Assembly (NCBI GenBank): GCA_002150815.3
Contig: NDFF03000320.1
Coordinates: 558,001-622,000, forward strand
Direction of reading: 5' to 3'
Origin: Grammothele lineata
Taxonomy: Eukaryota; Basidiomycota; Agaricomycetes; Polyporales; Polyporaceae
Length of the DNA stretch: 64,000 nucleotides
Under the pieces are notes generated by a model. The model made no database searches and was not told the DNA's origin. It saw only the letters and a program-made list of their open reading frames with translations. The position numbers were made by a program, and so were the translations under genes. This document shows positions 1 to 11,239 of the stretch, one piece after another (within the stretch, counting starts at the first letter, position 1; each line of letters starts with the position of its first letter).

Positions 1-1874
1 TAGCCGAAGAGGCCGACTGGGAAGGATGGGACGATATTATGTCATCAGGTGAGTTGGTCATCGGTAAAGACGGCGGCGTGAGGCGGGGCGCTTCCGACCG
101 AGGCCTGAGCCCGTCCGCGTCGCACCAGCCGCAGCCGCCCCAGCCGCCGGCGCTCGAAGGACTCGACGCCCCGCCAGCCGAGCCGCCTCCTCTCACTCCC
201 CGTCGTCATCTCCCTGACGCTCGCCCGCCTCTCCTTCTCTTCTGCCCTCGCTCCTTCACCTCTCTCGCCCGCGGGAGGACATCCCTGCTCCTATTCTCCC
301 CCTTCTCGCCTCGCCTGGCACGCCCTGCCGTCGCTGGCGCAATTTACCTCCTCTTCCGCCCACCGCCGTTGCACCCGAACCCACCTTGCACCGTCTCCCC
401 GTCCCCGCTCACACACGCATGTCACTCTCTAGGTCTCTCTCTCTCGCAGGCTCCCTCATCGGGGCCTTGTGCAATCTCGCCCTCGCCATCCGCCTCCTCG
501 CCCTCTCCCGCTCTCTCGGCTGGGAAAGCGAGACAGAATGGGAGGGCTCCGGCGACATCTGGGCCGTCGACTACGTCCGCGTCGTATGGGCCCTCCTTTT
601 CGCCTACTTTGCAGCCGCCTCGGCGTCCTGCTTCATTGGGTTCGTCGGGATCGCAAAGGTATGTCTGTCGCCCTCTTTGTTCCCCCACCCCCGCCACCTC
701 TCGCTGCTTCTCACATGGGAACGTCTTGTGCTGACGGCAACATTCTTCCCCTCCCCGCCTCCCATCGGTCGTTCAAACTGCGTCTTGGCTGCTTCTCGAC
801 GCCTCGAAAATCCCACATCGCACCATTACCCCCGGCCTATCCTGCCACTCCCCAGCATGTGCGCCTGTTCGTGCGCATCTACCGCGACTACTCGATTGCG
901 GACTTTGTGTTCGTCACCTTCACGACGCTGAGCGTGAGCTACACTACCTTCAGCTCGCCGTACCTCCGCTCCACCGTCTGTGAGGTATTCTCACGCCATC
1001 CGGAGCTGATGCGCGACATGGGCGAGATGGGTCTCTCGCTCGAGAACTGCGAGCAGTGGTCCGAGCGTGCGGTTGTCGCCCTCCTCGGGATCATGTTCAT
1101 CCTGATCGTCGTGCGGGTGAGTGTCTTGTTTCCCCCTCCCACCTACGTTCGCCTGTGCGCTGGGGGTGCGGCTCGCCATCGCGTCTGTTCGTCCCTCTGT
1201 CGGCCGAGGGGGCCAGTCTGGTCGGGATGACCAGGACGCGATGACGGGCCGGTGTGCTACGGCCGAGATCAAAGGGACAGGTTTGCTGACGGATTGATGG
1301 TCTTGCCCCTTCCGCTGCCTTCTATTAACGCGCTCCTGCTGCGCCCGACACTCGGCATTCGTCCATCCACGGTCCCCGACTTCGTCCCGCACAACTCCAT
1401 GCAACGCAGCTACACATCGTCATCGCCCTCTCGCAATTCTACTCGCACATCTCGCGCGAGTTGCTCGCCAGCACCCGGGCGCGCTTCCTCGGCCTGCGCC
1501 AGATCAAGACCAACGTGCCGCTCCAGCGCATCTACCTCATGCCGACGCCCTCGACACCCTCGTTCGACGGCCAGGCCTCACATCACTTCTCCTCTTCCCC
1601 CTCATCAACGTCCCCACAGGCGCCCGCGGGCGTCACCGTGTACGCGACGGTGCCGATCGGGGGGCTGAGCGAGGAGGAAGCGCGGAGGATGCACGCGATG
1701 GAGGCATGGGTCTCTCCGAGCCCCGTCTCGATTGCGAGCCCGCGGACGCATCGGCACGCGCATTCGCACTCGCACTCGCATGGGCACCGGCATCACGGCT
1801 CGTCGAGTCGTCAGAACTCTGCGGGCAGCGTGCGGCCGACGGGAGACGAGAAAGCGCCAATCTCTCCACCGTGA
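1..1874 (+). CDS. Four-helix membrane protein, 3' part of gene
   Basis: I do not recognise the family. The gene enters from the left edge. Exons read as <1-48 (first full codon at 3), 450-658, 856-1116 and 1410-1874, with phases that match at every junction and GT-AG borders. The visible part has about four hydrophobic segments: around SLIGALCNLALAIRLLAL, around VVWALLFAYFAAASASCF, a weaker one around FVFVTFTTLSVSY, and AVVALLGIMFILIVV running across the last intron. The first visible exon is acidic and aromatic (AEEADWEGWDDIM). The C-terminal tail is polar and holds a histidine-rich run (HAHSHSHSHGHRHH), which could bind metal or simply be low complexity. It is probably a multi-pass membrane protein conserved among basidiomycetes. 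The family and the N-terminus cannot be judged from here. Confidence 0.75.
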
Positions 1875-4003
1875 GACGGAGTCCCCGTTCCGTCGTCGAC
1901 CTCAACTTCGACCTCGATATTGGCCCGCCCCGCTTCTACCGTCTGACCGTCGAGAGGGCGCAAAGGAACGATTGGGAAGAGTAGCCATCCGACCCCGGGA
2001 AGAGTGTTTGTTTTGGAGGAGAGCGCACCCCACCCCCCAGCCCCTTTCTACTTTGGACATTGTGCCGTCCCGCCCAGGTTACCACATCAGCCACCCACCC
2101 CTTGTATTCCAGCGTGTCCGAGTATGTATAGGTTATAATTCTGCCGCCGCCACCGTTGCTGTTGGTCTGCTCCAAAGTCGAATAGCAGCGCCCTTTTCTC
2201 TCAAGTTCTCGCAGACCATGCGGGATGTTGTGGCCTTCGTCTGTGCTCCTACCGCTAGTTGCGACCGGGTCCTCATGCCTTCTTGAATTCCTCCTGCATT
2301 CCCCGAGATCCCCTTTGCCCCCGAGCGCCCTTTCCCTGCGCAACGCCTCGCGCATACATACAGTACGCTTACTTCTTAGGTACAGCCTCTCTTCTCCCGC
2401 CCCTGCCCCTCCCCCGCACCCCCTGCGCCAACCTTCTCCACACACAACTACACCAATGTCTTCTGGCTCGCGCCCCCGTCTCTCCCACGTCCTGTCGACG
2501 GACAGATGTTGTTCCGGTTACTACGCACGCACGCCTCTTCTCGTTCCTTCTTGGTAGGGCCCTCAGGCCTCTCTGTCCCCTCAGGTACTCTTCGGTACTC
2601 ATCAGCACTCTGTTTGCACAATCGCTGTATATGTATAGCGCACGTCCACATCTCGTCGCCCGTATCGCCTGCGGTCTGTTTGTCTGCAGTCGCTGAGCAT
2701 GAGTTTTGTGACTCGCCCGGTCGCCACATTCCTCATCAACGCTCAGTCCGCAAAACTGAGCTAAGCACGGAGAGACCAGGTTGCACAATGAATGCTGGCC
2801 AAATCGAGCGACTAGTAGCGAGACTACTGTGCCTCTAGAGAAGGTTTAAAGAGGACTGTTGACAGGGGCATCCGCCGCTCTCGCCCCTTCAGGCAATGTT
2901 GTCTGTGCGGATCGTATATGCCCGAGCTGGTTCGCTCAGGGCCCGTAACCAGAGGCATGTCCCTGCGGGGAACCCATCGACATTTAATAAACCATTGAAC
3001 GTGGGCGCGGACATTGACGGCCGTAGTGCACCCCGTGTAGGGCGCACCGCTGGTCATGCGCGCGCGCGCATTGCATTGGATCGATGGCTGGGGGGTCCCT
3101 GTGGGCGGGAGCGCAGAGCGGTGCGGAGGAAGATCTCACGAAGTTGAGAATCTGGGGGCTGGGAGCCCCCGCTATGGATAGCTGGTGTGGATGCGCGGAC
3201 GAGCGGCGTGCGGGGACAGGGCGGGGTTCGCCGGAAGAGTAGAGACTTTACGTAGAGAGTCGGCTGGCAGGTGTCAGTGACGTCACCGGTGCCCTGGGAG
3301 GCCCGCGCACTTATCGACTGCCCCGTCTCGTGTCCGCCACGGCAAGTCTGGCCACGGCAAGTCTCGCTGGCATGGCAAGTCTCGCTGGCCTTGGCCTGCA
3401 TGCTCTGCGCGCTGCTCAGGCCTCGGCCGCGTGCACATCACTCAGGGCGACCTGAGACCTCGAACGGAGTGTACAGTCTTTGCTCGACGCCCATTGGGCG
3501 GAGCCTGATGCGCAGAGGAGGATGGAGAGTAAGAACGGCGTCTGATGGACACGCGCGATATGTTTTCGGCGTCGGGCCTGCGGAGGCCTGGACGGGAGAG
3601 CCTAGACACGCGGGAGAACCTGAACGGTCGTCGAACTTGTCTCATCACGCAGCATTTGCATCAGCGCTGGGAGTCGCAGTGCGGCCGGTGGCTCCGCGTG
3701 CGCGGTCCGCCGCGAGCACGAGCGTGCGCACGTCTCGAGGGAGAAGTCGAGCAAAAGGCAGTCTGGGGTGGCCGAGGCTCTCCAGATCCCGCCCGTCGTC
3801 TCGGCCCACCACCGTCCCCTCGACTCAGCTCTCCCGCCCCTCCTCTCCCCGGCGCCCTCGACGCCCCTCGCTCTCTAATCTCTCTTCTATCTCTGTCTCC
3901 CCGGCTCCTTTCTGCGCGAGCGGGAGCCCTTCCTTCGCCATTCACGCTCGCCCCAGCTGCCCCTTCCTCCCCTTCCTCGCCCTCCCCGCAGTTCGGCGCA
4001 TCA
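1875..4003. other. Intergenic region with pyrimidine-rich leader
   Basis: I see no gene in these 2.1 kb. Open frames here show no family resemblance and no splice pattern. The last 230 bases before the Ofd1-type start (about 3780-4003) are strongly C/T-rich, as is common upstream of basidiomycete start codons. A short tandem repeat lies at 3337-3388 and is listed separately. Confidence 0.6.
3337..3388. repeat. Short tandem repeat, three units
   Basis: Three imperfect head-to-tail units of 15, 19 and 18 bases share the core ACGGCAAGTCT or ATGGCAAGTCT followed by CGCTGG. It lies in the non-coding stretch upstream of the Ofd1-like gene. No function can be assigned. Confidence 0.6.
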
Positions 4004-6552
4004 ATGACGCACCGCACCCACCAACGCTCGCCCTCGCCCCCCTCCCCAGACGGCGGCCACGACGCCGAGCCCGCGCTGCTCAAAAGGCTCAAGTCGAACC
4101 ACATCTCCGACGTCTCCTCCGCCTCGGGCTCGGGCGCGAGCGCGGCGTCGACGGACCCGACCCCGCACTTCTCGCTGGACCTCTTCGCCCCCGCGAACAT
4201 CCACCGCCTGCACACAGAATATGATGCGAGCGCGCCGTTCAGGCACACCGTCGTCGAGAAGCTCTTCCAGGACGACCTCCTCCAACGCGTCAAGGATGAG
4301 GCGCTCGCGGAGCTCAGCTTCTCGGAAAAGGAGACGGACATTTACAAGGTGAGTGGGTCGGTTAGCAAGGGCGCGCGGGAGCTGCGGGTGCAAGAGCGAG
4401 AAAGGGTGGTTTTGTCCTAGGAGCCACGCCCCACCGCCGCATGTACTTTGTGGTAGTGGAGCGTGACCTTATACAGGCGAGGACGAGACCAGGAAAAAGA
4501 GGGTGCACTTTCGCGGTTCGCATCGAAGAACGTACAGCTCATGGCACATGTACGCTGGGAGAGCGCGAGAGGGGACTGGATTGTCATGTGCGGGTTTGTC
4601 CAGAGTGTATATATGCGCCGTCGAGGACGTACGTCTTTCGTTGAACGCGAGTCTAGCCACCCACGCGTCCTGTAGTCATTCATACATCATATCCCACAAA
4701 CGCACTGTCGCCGCTTGCCAGAGCTATTCTAACCCGCCGCTTCACCCGCTAGGTATACCAGACTGGCGACCTCGCTTCGCTCTCGTACCTCACCGAACAA
4801 CAAATCTCGCTCCTGCCCTCGCTCCTGACCCTTCGCGATGCGCTCTACTCGCCCATGTTCCGCGCATTCCTGCGCGCCGTGACCGGCTGTGGCCCGCTCT
4901 CGGGCACCAAGCAGGACATGTCCGTCGTCAGCTACCGCAAGGGCTGCCACCTCCTTAACCACGACGACGTTATCGGCTCCCGGCGCGTGTCTTACATCCT
5001 CTACATGCCCCTCCCGCACTACCAGGGCTGGCAGGCCGAGTGGGGCGGCGCCCTCGAGCTCTACCCCGTCCGCCCCGGCCCGGACGGCGTGCCCGAACCA
5101 GAACCGATCCCCGCGAAGAGCATCCCGCCCGTGTGGAACCAGTTCATCTTCTTCGAGGTCCAGCCCGGCCGCAGCTTCCACTCGGTCGAGGAAGTCGTCG
5201 TGGGCGAGTCCGAGGACGGCCGCCAGCGGCTCAGCATCAGCGGCTGGTTCCACGCCGCTCAGCCGGGCGAAGAAGGGTACGTGCCGGAGCCCCAGCCCGA
5301 GCTGAAAAGCTCGCGAGAGCAACTCGTGAGTTTCCTTTCCACGCTCACGCTGGTCCGTCCATCGCTGAACACCCCTCGCGCGCGCAGGCCTCGACGCAGA
5401 CAGAGTTCAGGTCGTACCCGGACGATACGGACCCCCCACTGCCGGACGACCCGCTCTCGGAGGCGCACCTCTCTTTCCTGTCCGAGTTCCTTAACCCCGT
5501 CTACCTCCAGCCGCGCACGATGAAGGCGCTCGCCGCACGCTTCGTCGAGGAGTCTTCGCTCGAGCTGCATGCCTTCCTCTGCGCGCCCCTCGCGGACAAG
5601 CTCCGCGCCGGCCTCGCGGACAGGGACGACGCGGACGGGCTCGGGCCCGGCCGGCCCACGCGCATCCCCCCGCACACCGCAGGCGCAGGCGCTGACAGCG
5701 CATGGGCTCCCAAAGGCCCCCCGCACAAGTGGCGGTACTGCACCCTGCGCCCGGCCGACGAGGTGGGGACCGGGGCGGGGGCGAAGTCGGTGGTGGAGGC
5801 GGTGAGCCCGCGGTGGGCGCACGCGCGCGTGGACGACACGGTGCGGAGCGTGCAGGACGCGCTGTTCGCGAGCGCCGCGTTCCGCGCGTGGCTCGCGGCC
5901 GTGAGCCGGCTCCTGCCCGTGCGGTACGCGGCGGAGGCGCGGCGGTTCAGGCCGGGCTTGGACTACACGCTTGCGACGAGCGAGGCGGGCGAGGCGCGCC
6001 TCGACGTCGTGCTCGGGCTCACGCCGCAGGTCGAGGCGGCGAGGGGCGAGCCCGCCGTGAATGGAGAGGAGCCGCAGCTGGTGGGGTGGCAGACCGGGGA
6101 GTGGGGAGGATGGGAGGTGGGTTCTTTTTTCTCGTTGTGCTGAAGGACGTACTTGGATGTCTAATGGTCTTCCCTCCTCTCAGTGCTACATGGCACCCCA
6201 CGAAGAGGAAGACGACCCGGCGGTATACCGCTCGGGCTCGTCGAAGAAGCAAAAAGCTGAAAACGGTGCCAACGGCGAGAATGGCACCAACGGCACCAAT
6301 GGCACCAACGGGCATGCAAAGGCGTCCGAGGACACCGAGATGCGCGACGAAGACGAGGACGACGAGGACGACGATGATGGCACGCTGCTGACCGTCCAGC
6401 CGGGCTTCAACTCGCTACTGCTCGTGCTCCGCGACGAGGGTGTGATGCGCTTCGTCAAGTACGTCTCTGCCGCCGCCGAAGGCTCACGGTGGGATATCTG
6501 CGGCGAGTTTGAGATCGGAATGGTCCAGGAGGACTCGGGCGACGAGTCCTAA
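4004..6552 (+). CDS. ofd1: Ofd1/Tpa1-type prolyl 3,4-dihydroxylase
   Basis: This is a 2-oxoglutarate and Fe(II) dependent dioxygenase of the Tpa1/OGFOD1 family, which hydroxylates a proline of ribosomal protein uS12. In fission yeast Ofd1 also controls turnover of the sterol and oxygen sensor Sre1. Exons 4004-4348, 4753-5325, 5388-6116 and 6184-6552 are all in phase and give 671 residues, slightly longer than usual. The N-terminal catalytic half carries the iron triad: the HxD motif near residues 185-187 (LNHDDV) and the second histidine near 258 (GRSFHSVEE), followed by RLSISGWF, which supplies the 2-oxoglutarate-binding arginine. The C-terminal half is the degenerate second double-stranded beta-helix domain typical of the family, ending VKYVSAAAEGSRWDICGEFE. 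An acidic, NGT-rich insert of about 70 residues interrupts the C-terminal domain. The start was chosen as the first ATG after a C/T-rich leader; the open frame extends upstream but looks non-coding. Confidence 0.93.
6263..6312 (+). repeat. In-frame NGT minisatellite inside ofd1
   Basis: A nine-base unit close to AATGGCACC/AACGGCACC repeats about five times and codes for alternating Asn-Gly-(Thr/Ala/Glu). It lies in the last exon of the dioxygenase gene just before a run of Asp and Glu codons. It is likely variable in length between strains. Confidence 0.7.
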
Positions 6553-6756
6553 AGCGGCGGGACTCGGAGCCCCGCAAACTGTATCGTTAACGTAACGAGC
6601 TTGCCGTGTCTGTACACTCAATGTTCCCTCAGTAGCTGTAGTATTGTCTGTAATGGCATACCATTCCACACGCTCACGCTCTTCCTCCGCTGGCATGATA
6701 CACCGTAAAATGCGGACTCTGGCAGAGACAGGTAGGTACAAGGACATATGGGCACG

Positions 6757-8529
6757 TCAGAATACTATCTTCTTGCCCTGGCTCGGGACGATGGCGACGG
6801 CTTCACGCTTCGCCAGCGCGAGGGCTGCACCGGGCTTTGCGCGACGCGGGGGCGGCTTCCCGCCCTTCCCGCCGTTGCGCTTCCCATTCCCTTTCCAATT
6901 CCCGTCCCCCTCTTCCCCTGCGCGCCGCCGCTTTGTCGGCGGGGCCTGGCCCTCCTCCTCTCCTTCACCCTCCCCATCGCCGCCCTCCGCGTTTGTTTTC
7001 CTGTCGGCTCTTTCGCGCTTCCCCGCCCGGCCTTTGAATCCACTCTTGGCCCCCTCCTCGCCGTTGCCCTCCTTACCCGGCTTCTTCTCGCGGGGTGGGC
7101 CAAAGCCACCGCGACGGACGGCGTCGGGTGAAGCGTACTCGACGACGAGCTTTCGGCCGTCGAGATGGTGGTTGCGCGGGTTCGTGAGCGCAGCGGTAGC
7201 GTGCTCGGGCGTCGTAAAGTCGACGAAGGCCCACCTGCGTGCGGAAAATACGGGGCGAGGTCAGCGCAAGTTCGCGGGTCTAGTTCGCAGAGTGGGACTC
7301 TCGGATGCGGTCATGTGTCGCGCGTGAGTGTCAGACAAGCTTCGACAGTGGGATGCGCGGGACAGACGGGAGGCACGCGCGCCGGCGCAGCGCTCGGCGC
7401 TCAGGCACAGTACGGGCGAACCCGTCGAGGCTCGAGAAACGGATGGTTTCCGGGCGACAGACGTCGGCGGGAAGGCGAGATGCGTACGCACCCTTTGCAC
7501 TTTCCGCTGTCTTCGAACGTCCCCATGCGAATCTTCCGTAACCACTTGGCGTCGGGAGCGGAGGGGTCGTCCTTCGCCCGGTGGGACTCGAACAACGCGC
7601 GGATCGAGGCCTCGGTCGTTTCGAACCCGAGGTTGCCCAGGAAGAGCGTTGGCCCCGGCGGCTGCTTCTGCACGCGGAGGATCTTCTGCGCGGTCTTGGT
7701 GAGCCCGGTGCCCTTCGGCGCGGTGGACGCCTCTGCGCCGTCGACGGCAGCAGTTGTAGCGGGCGCGGGGCGGCCGTTGAAGTCGTCGCCTGGTAGGGAA
7801 GTCGTTAGGAATCTATTGTAGTGTATAGGCAGGACAGGGCATGCGTACCGTCTTTGATAAGCAGTCGCCTCCCATCCAGAGGGTTTTCAGAGAGGGTAAT
7901 TGCAATAGTCTTTGCATCGGGTGTAGCAAAATCGATATATGCAAAACTGATATGATATAATGAATGTATTGACACTTCAAGGGTATGGAAACCGTTGAAC
8001 ATAGCAAGACTAACCCGCGGTTCACCTTCCTCGGACCCCCGCCCTCCCGTCCACCAGTCGCCATCTTCATAGGCATATGTATTCGCGTTATTTCGCCGAC
8101 GCCTTGAAAAAAGCCTCTGAGCTGTTCAGGCGTTGTCTTGAACGAGAGATTGCCAACCCATACAGAGTTTTGGCGTTTGGGGATTTTCGAAGGGGGTAGA
8201 TCTGCAGTGTTCTTCACTTTCACTTTCACTTTTTGCTTGTCGTCTTCGTCTACTGCTGCTTCGTCGACTACCTTCGCCAGACGTTGTTCTTTCTTCTTCT
8301 GTCTACGCTTCTCCGCATGTGACAATACTAGCTCCTCTTGCTCTATGTCAGATCCAGGTTCGGATTGTGCATCGTCGGAGGCGTTAGAGTCGTTGGAACT
8401 GCTGTTCTCAGATTCGGGGTCGGAAGATTCGTTTTCCTCAATCTGATGTTCTGAGATACGCTGCCTCTTCCGGGGATGACGGGGCGCAGAAGACTGTTCT
8501 GAGTCTGAGTGGGAGGAAGAGGATGACAT
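6757..8529 (-). CDS. Nop13-like nucleolar protein with two RRM domains
   Basis: Exons in transcript order are 8529-8015, 7946-7849, 7789-7492 and 7234-6757, giving 462 residues. The first 110 residues are Ser/Asp/Glu-rich and then lysine-rich. RRM1 starts near residue 120 with RNP2 VWVGNLSF and RNP1 RGFAYIDF, which is split by the first intron. RRM2 has RNP2 LFLGNLGF and RNP1 KGWAFVDF, also split by an intron. The tail is a basic Gly/Lys/Arg-rich region ending QGKKIVF, a form common in fungal nucleolar RRM proteins. The order acidic N-terminus, two RRMs, basic tail matches yeast Nop13, which associates with pre-ribosomes. The last intron is long (257 nt). Other two-RRM nucleolar proteins (Nop12) are the main alternative. 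Only 204 bases separate its stop from the ofd1 stop, so the two genes converge. Confidence 0.85.
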
Positions 8530-9175
8530 GGTAGTTGAGGCGGACCAGGAAGGATGGTGGAAAACTCTTCACCATTCATATCCGTGTTTCCCGGAAATGA
8601 GTTACAGTCCACGTGAGTGCAGGCGGCAAGATGTTTCCATCGTCACGGTAGCTGACTCAGCGAAGGGTCTCTAGTACCTGCTTCAACCCGAAGGTCCCGA
8701 GGTCATCTTGAACTTAACCTCTCGGAAGTCTGTCGTACTGCACTTATGAGACCTTGAAAGCCCACCCAATCCTAACGCGGTACTCCATAACTCCCAGCTC
8801 CTCATAGCTGCCTTATCATACAGGATAACTCTCAAACTTTCAACATTGTTGCAAAAGTGAGGCTTCCGGCGGAGTCAGCTTATGAAGACAAAGCCTCCCG
8901 AGGCATCTCTCCAGCCTTCAATTCCGTTCTTTTCCACCGTATATCAGAACGACCCTCTACTCGAACATGTCAGCAAGTGAGGCTTCACAGAGCACCAAAG
9001 GCATTTTGGACTTATTCTACCCACCTACTGTCACTTCAAGCCACTGACTTTCCGCGTAATGTGGGAACAGGTTGCGTAGATTGCCTTCAATCTCGTCCTT
9101 GGATTTTTCGCATGGCAGTGGCACGCCTCTAATGCTCAAGGAAACTGAAATATTCATGATTCTCCATAACTTAGC
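8530..9175. other. Intergenic, no feature seen
   Basis: This stretch lies between the start of the Nop13-like gene and the 3' end of the F-box gene. I see no coding signature, RNA gene or repeat in it. Confidence 0.5.
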
Positions 9176-10617
9176 TCAAGAATTTCCCTTAGGGCACGCG
9201 GAATTCGTACCATTCCAGGGTACTCCTACGACCTCCGCTACACCTCTTATCAGATCGAGAAATTCGTTCTCGGTATACACACATTCATAGCTGTCGCTTT
9301 TCCCGGTCGTGGCATCCGCAGTAATGACCAAGTGAAGTTCACTGCTCTCTATGTGGCTCAAGATACTCTCCATCAACGCTTGCGTGTCTTTCAATGTTCC
9401 TCCGCAGACGTCGACAACCACCTGTTTCAAGTGTGAGAACGAGGTAGACCTCTGCACCAGTGCCAGACATTTATGTCGGATAGCTGGGGGGCAGTTTTGG
9501 TGATTAGACGGTGTCGGATATTGTTGAAACCCGCTCACGTTCAAGCTCCGATTCACAACACTGATCGCTATGGTTCAGTGACATGATAAGTTTATCGGGC
9601 CTGCCTTGTGGCAGAACTGCCAGCAGTGTCTGTTGTTTGCATACATCCATCTCGATCATCTAGTATGCCACAGTCGAGTTAAGTCAGTGAGTTGATACAT
9701 AACTTGCATTTTGGTATATGTACCTTGAGCCCTTCAAGATTGTTTAAATGCCTGTTTATGGAGTCTCTGGTATCTGCTAGGGAGTCGCGGATAGGTTGCC
9801 AATGTACTTGGGTACACGAAAGCGTTCGAAGCTTGCGGAAGTTGTTCAGCACCCTAGAGAAGAACTTGAAGCTAGGGAACTTGGTATAGTACAGATTCAG
9901 GTCCAAAAGATTGGAGAATGTCGAAAAAGAACTAAATGAGCGAGGATGAAAAGGAATTTCAGGTAGTGGTTTAACGTCCTTGCCCTCAAGGACAGTGCAC
10001 GGTTCACTGTTCGTTGGGGATCCGCTTTCCCTCTGGGCGCATTTCCTGTCCTGGTGCGAGGGTTCGCTGTAGTCAACCTGGAGGTGACGGAGAGATGGCA
10101 GTTCGACCCTTCGGAACGCCTTGGGAAGCAAGGCAAAGCTGTCGCGTGGATGGTACGCAAATTCGCAAGTGTGCCCTTCTTCTGACGTCCTGACGCATGC
10201 GCTTGAGGACACAACCCAGATACGAACGACGTGTTTCGCTAAGTGGGGGGATGTCTTGAATGTGGCGTGGAGGACGAGGAGAGCGTCCGCATTCCTGATG
10301 ACAACGGTCTCGAAGAGCCGCAACTGGGATCGGGGACGCCAGGATCGGCATACGAGCGAGCAGCTTAGGAGGGTTTGGAGATGAGGAATGCTGGGAAGGC
10401 GGGTGACTACGGTAGGCCCCTTTTCCTCAGATACCCCGTCAATGACCATGTCGCAAACTTCCGGGGGTAGTCGGCGAGGGAATGGCATAGGGGCATCAGA
10501 CGACTCGACGAGCACCCTTGGATTGAGAGTAACCCCCTTCTCTCTCATATATAGTCTGCTGAGATATGGCATGGTGGCTACGACTGTGCCAACATAGCAA
10601 AGATGGCATTCAGGCAT
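9176..10617 (-). CDS. F-box domain protein
   Basis: An F-box-like motif (LPPEVCDMVIDGV, then SCSLVCRSW and RLFETVVI) opens the protein, followed by a leucine-rich scaffold with phrases such as LPSLRHLQVDY and NLLDLNLYY. This is the plan of agaricomycete F-box/LRR proteins, which act as substrate adaptors of SCF ubiquitin ligases. The 5' exon runs from 10617 to about 9700. A second open stretch in another frame (about 9570-9176, ending SACPKGNS) carries similar leucine-rich content and is probably joined by one intron. Two donor/acceptor pairs are possible, and I could not decide between them. The true start may be the in-frame ATG at 10488, just before the F-box (MPFPRRLPPEV), rather than 10617. 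The substrate is unknown. Confidence 0.6.
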
Positions 10618-10917
10618 TCAGACATCCTATATTCATCCCTCGTAACCGGTATCTCGGCCTTTATCTAAACTTTTATCCTTGATCGTCCACTGGCTGCAAC
10701 TCCCCCTCCGATATAGTATCAATTTTCAGCCAGTAAAACGACTTATGATACACCATCCGGATGTACTGCGTTACAGGGTGTTTGCTGAATTAACAGCAAT
10801 TGATATAGAATTATTCTATACTCATTCGGCACGCAAGGAAGCCATATGCAAAGCAGCCGCAACGCCCTCTCTGGCGCCTGGCCAATTGTCTTGCCCCACC
10901 AATTCCGCTTCCACATG

Positions 10918-10930
10918 GACACCGGACGTC
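10918..10930 (+). repeat. Left target-site duplication of retrocopy
   Basis: The 13-mer GACACCGGACGTC occurs here and again directly after the A27 tail at 11227-11239. It brackets the 296-base insert exactly, as expected for target-primed reverse transcription. Confidence 0.85.
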
Positions 10931-11194
10931 GCCCACCACTGGCTGGACGACGTCAAGCTCACGTTCACGCCATCCAACGACATCACACACATCGATTAGC
11001 GGGTGCGTCCCACCCAGGAAGGCAGACTCTTCGGAGTCGACACCGCGCACAAACCTTTCGGCTATTGGGGAGGACATCTGTGGGCAGTCCGCTGAAGGGA
11101 GGAAACCCGGCGCAGAGTTTTCGATGGGGTCGGGGTCTGGTATATTGTCGTTATAACCGCGCCTGTACTCCGTATGAGCGGTATACAAATGTTG

Positions 11195-11226
<32 letters not shown>
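10931..11226 (+). mobile_element. 5'-truncated retrocopy with poly(A) tail
   Basis: A 296-base insert lies between perfect 13-base direct repeats and ends in an uninterrupted run of 27 A (11200-11226). The first 69 bases read as 22 codons plus TAG at 10997-10999 (AHHWLDDVKL..NDITHID), with a strong bias to C-ending codons like the host genes. The remaining 200 bases look like a 3' untranslated region, ending GTATACAAATGTTGATCTT before the A tract. This is what a 5'-truncated processed copy of an mRNA 3' end, or the 3' end of a non-LTR element, looks like. The source gene is not in this window. I see no reverse transcriptase in it, so it would have been moved in trans. Confidence 0.8.
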
Positions 11227-11228
<2 letters not shown>

Positions 11229-11239
11229 CACCGGACGTC
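11227..11239 (+). repeat. Right target-site duplication of retrocopy
   Basis: This is the second perfect copy of GACACCGGACGTC, immediately 3' of the A tract. It pairs with 10918-10930. Confidence 0.85.

Noticed and set aside
3661..4341. 226-codon open frame on minus strand opposite the ofd1 5' end
   Set aside because: It is a shadow of the GC-rich coding strand, with no family resemblance and no splice context.
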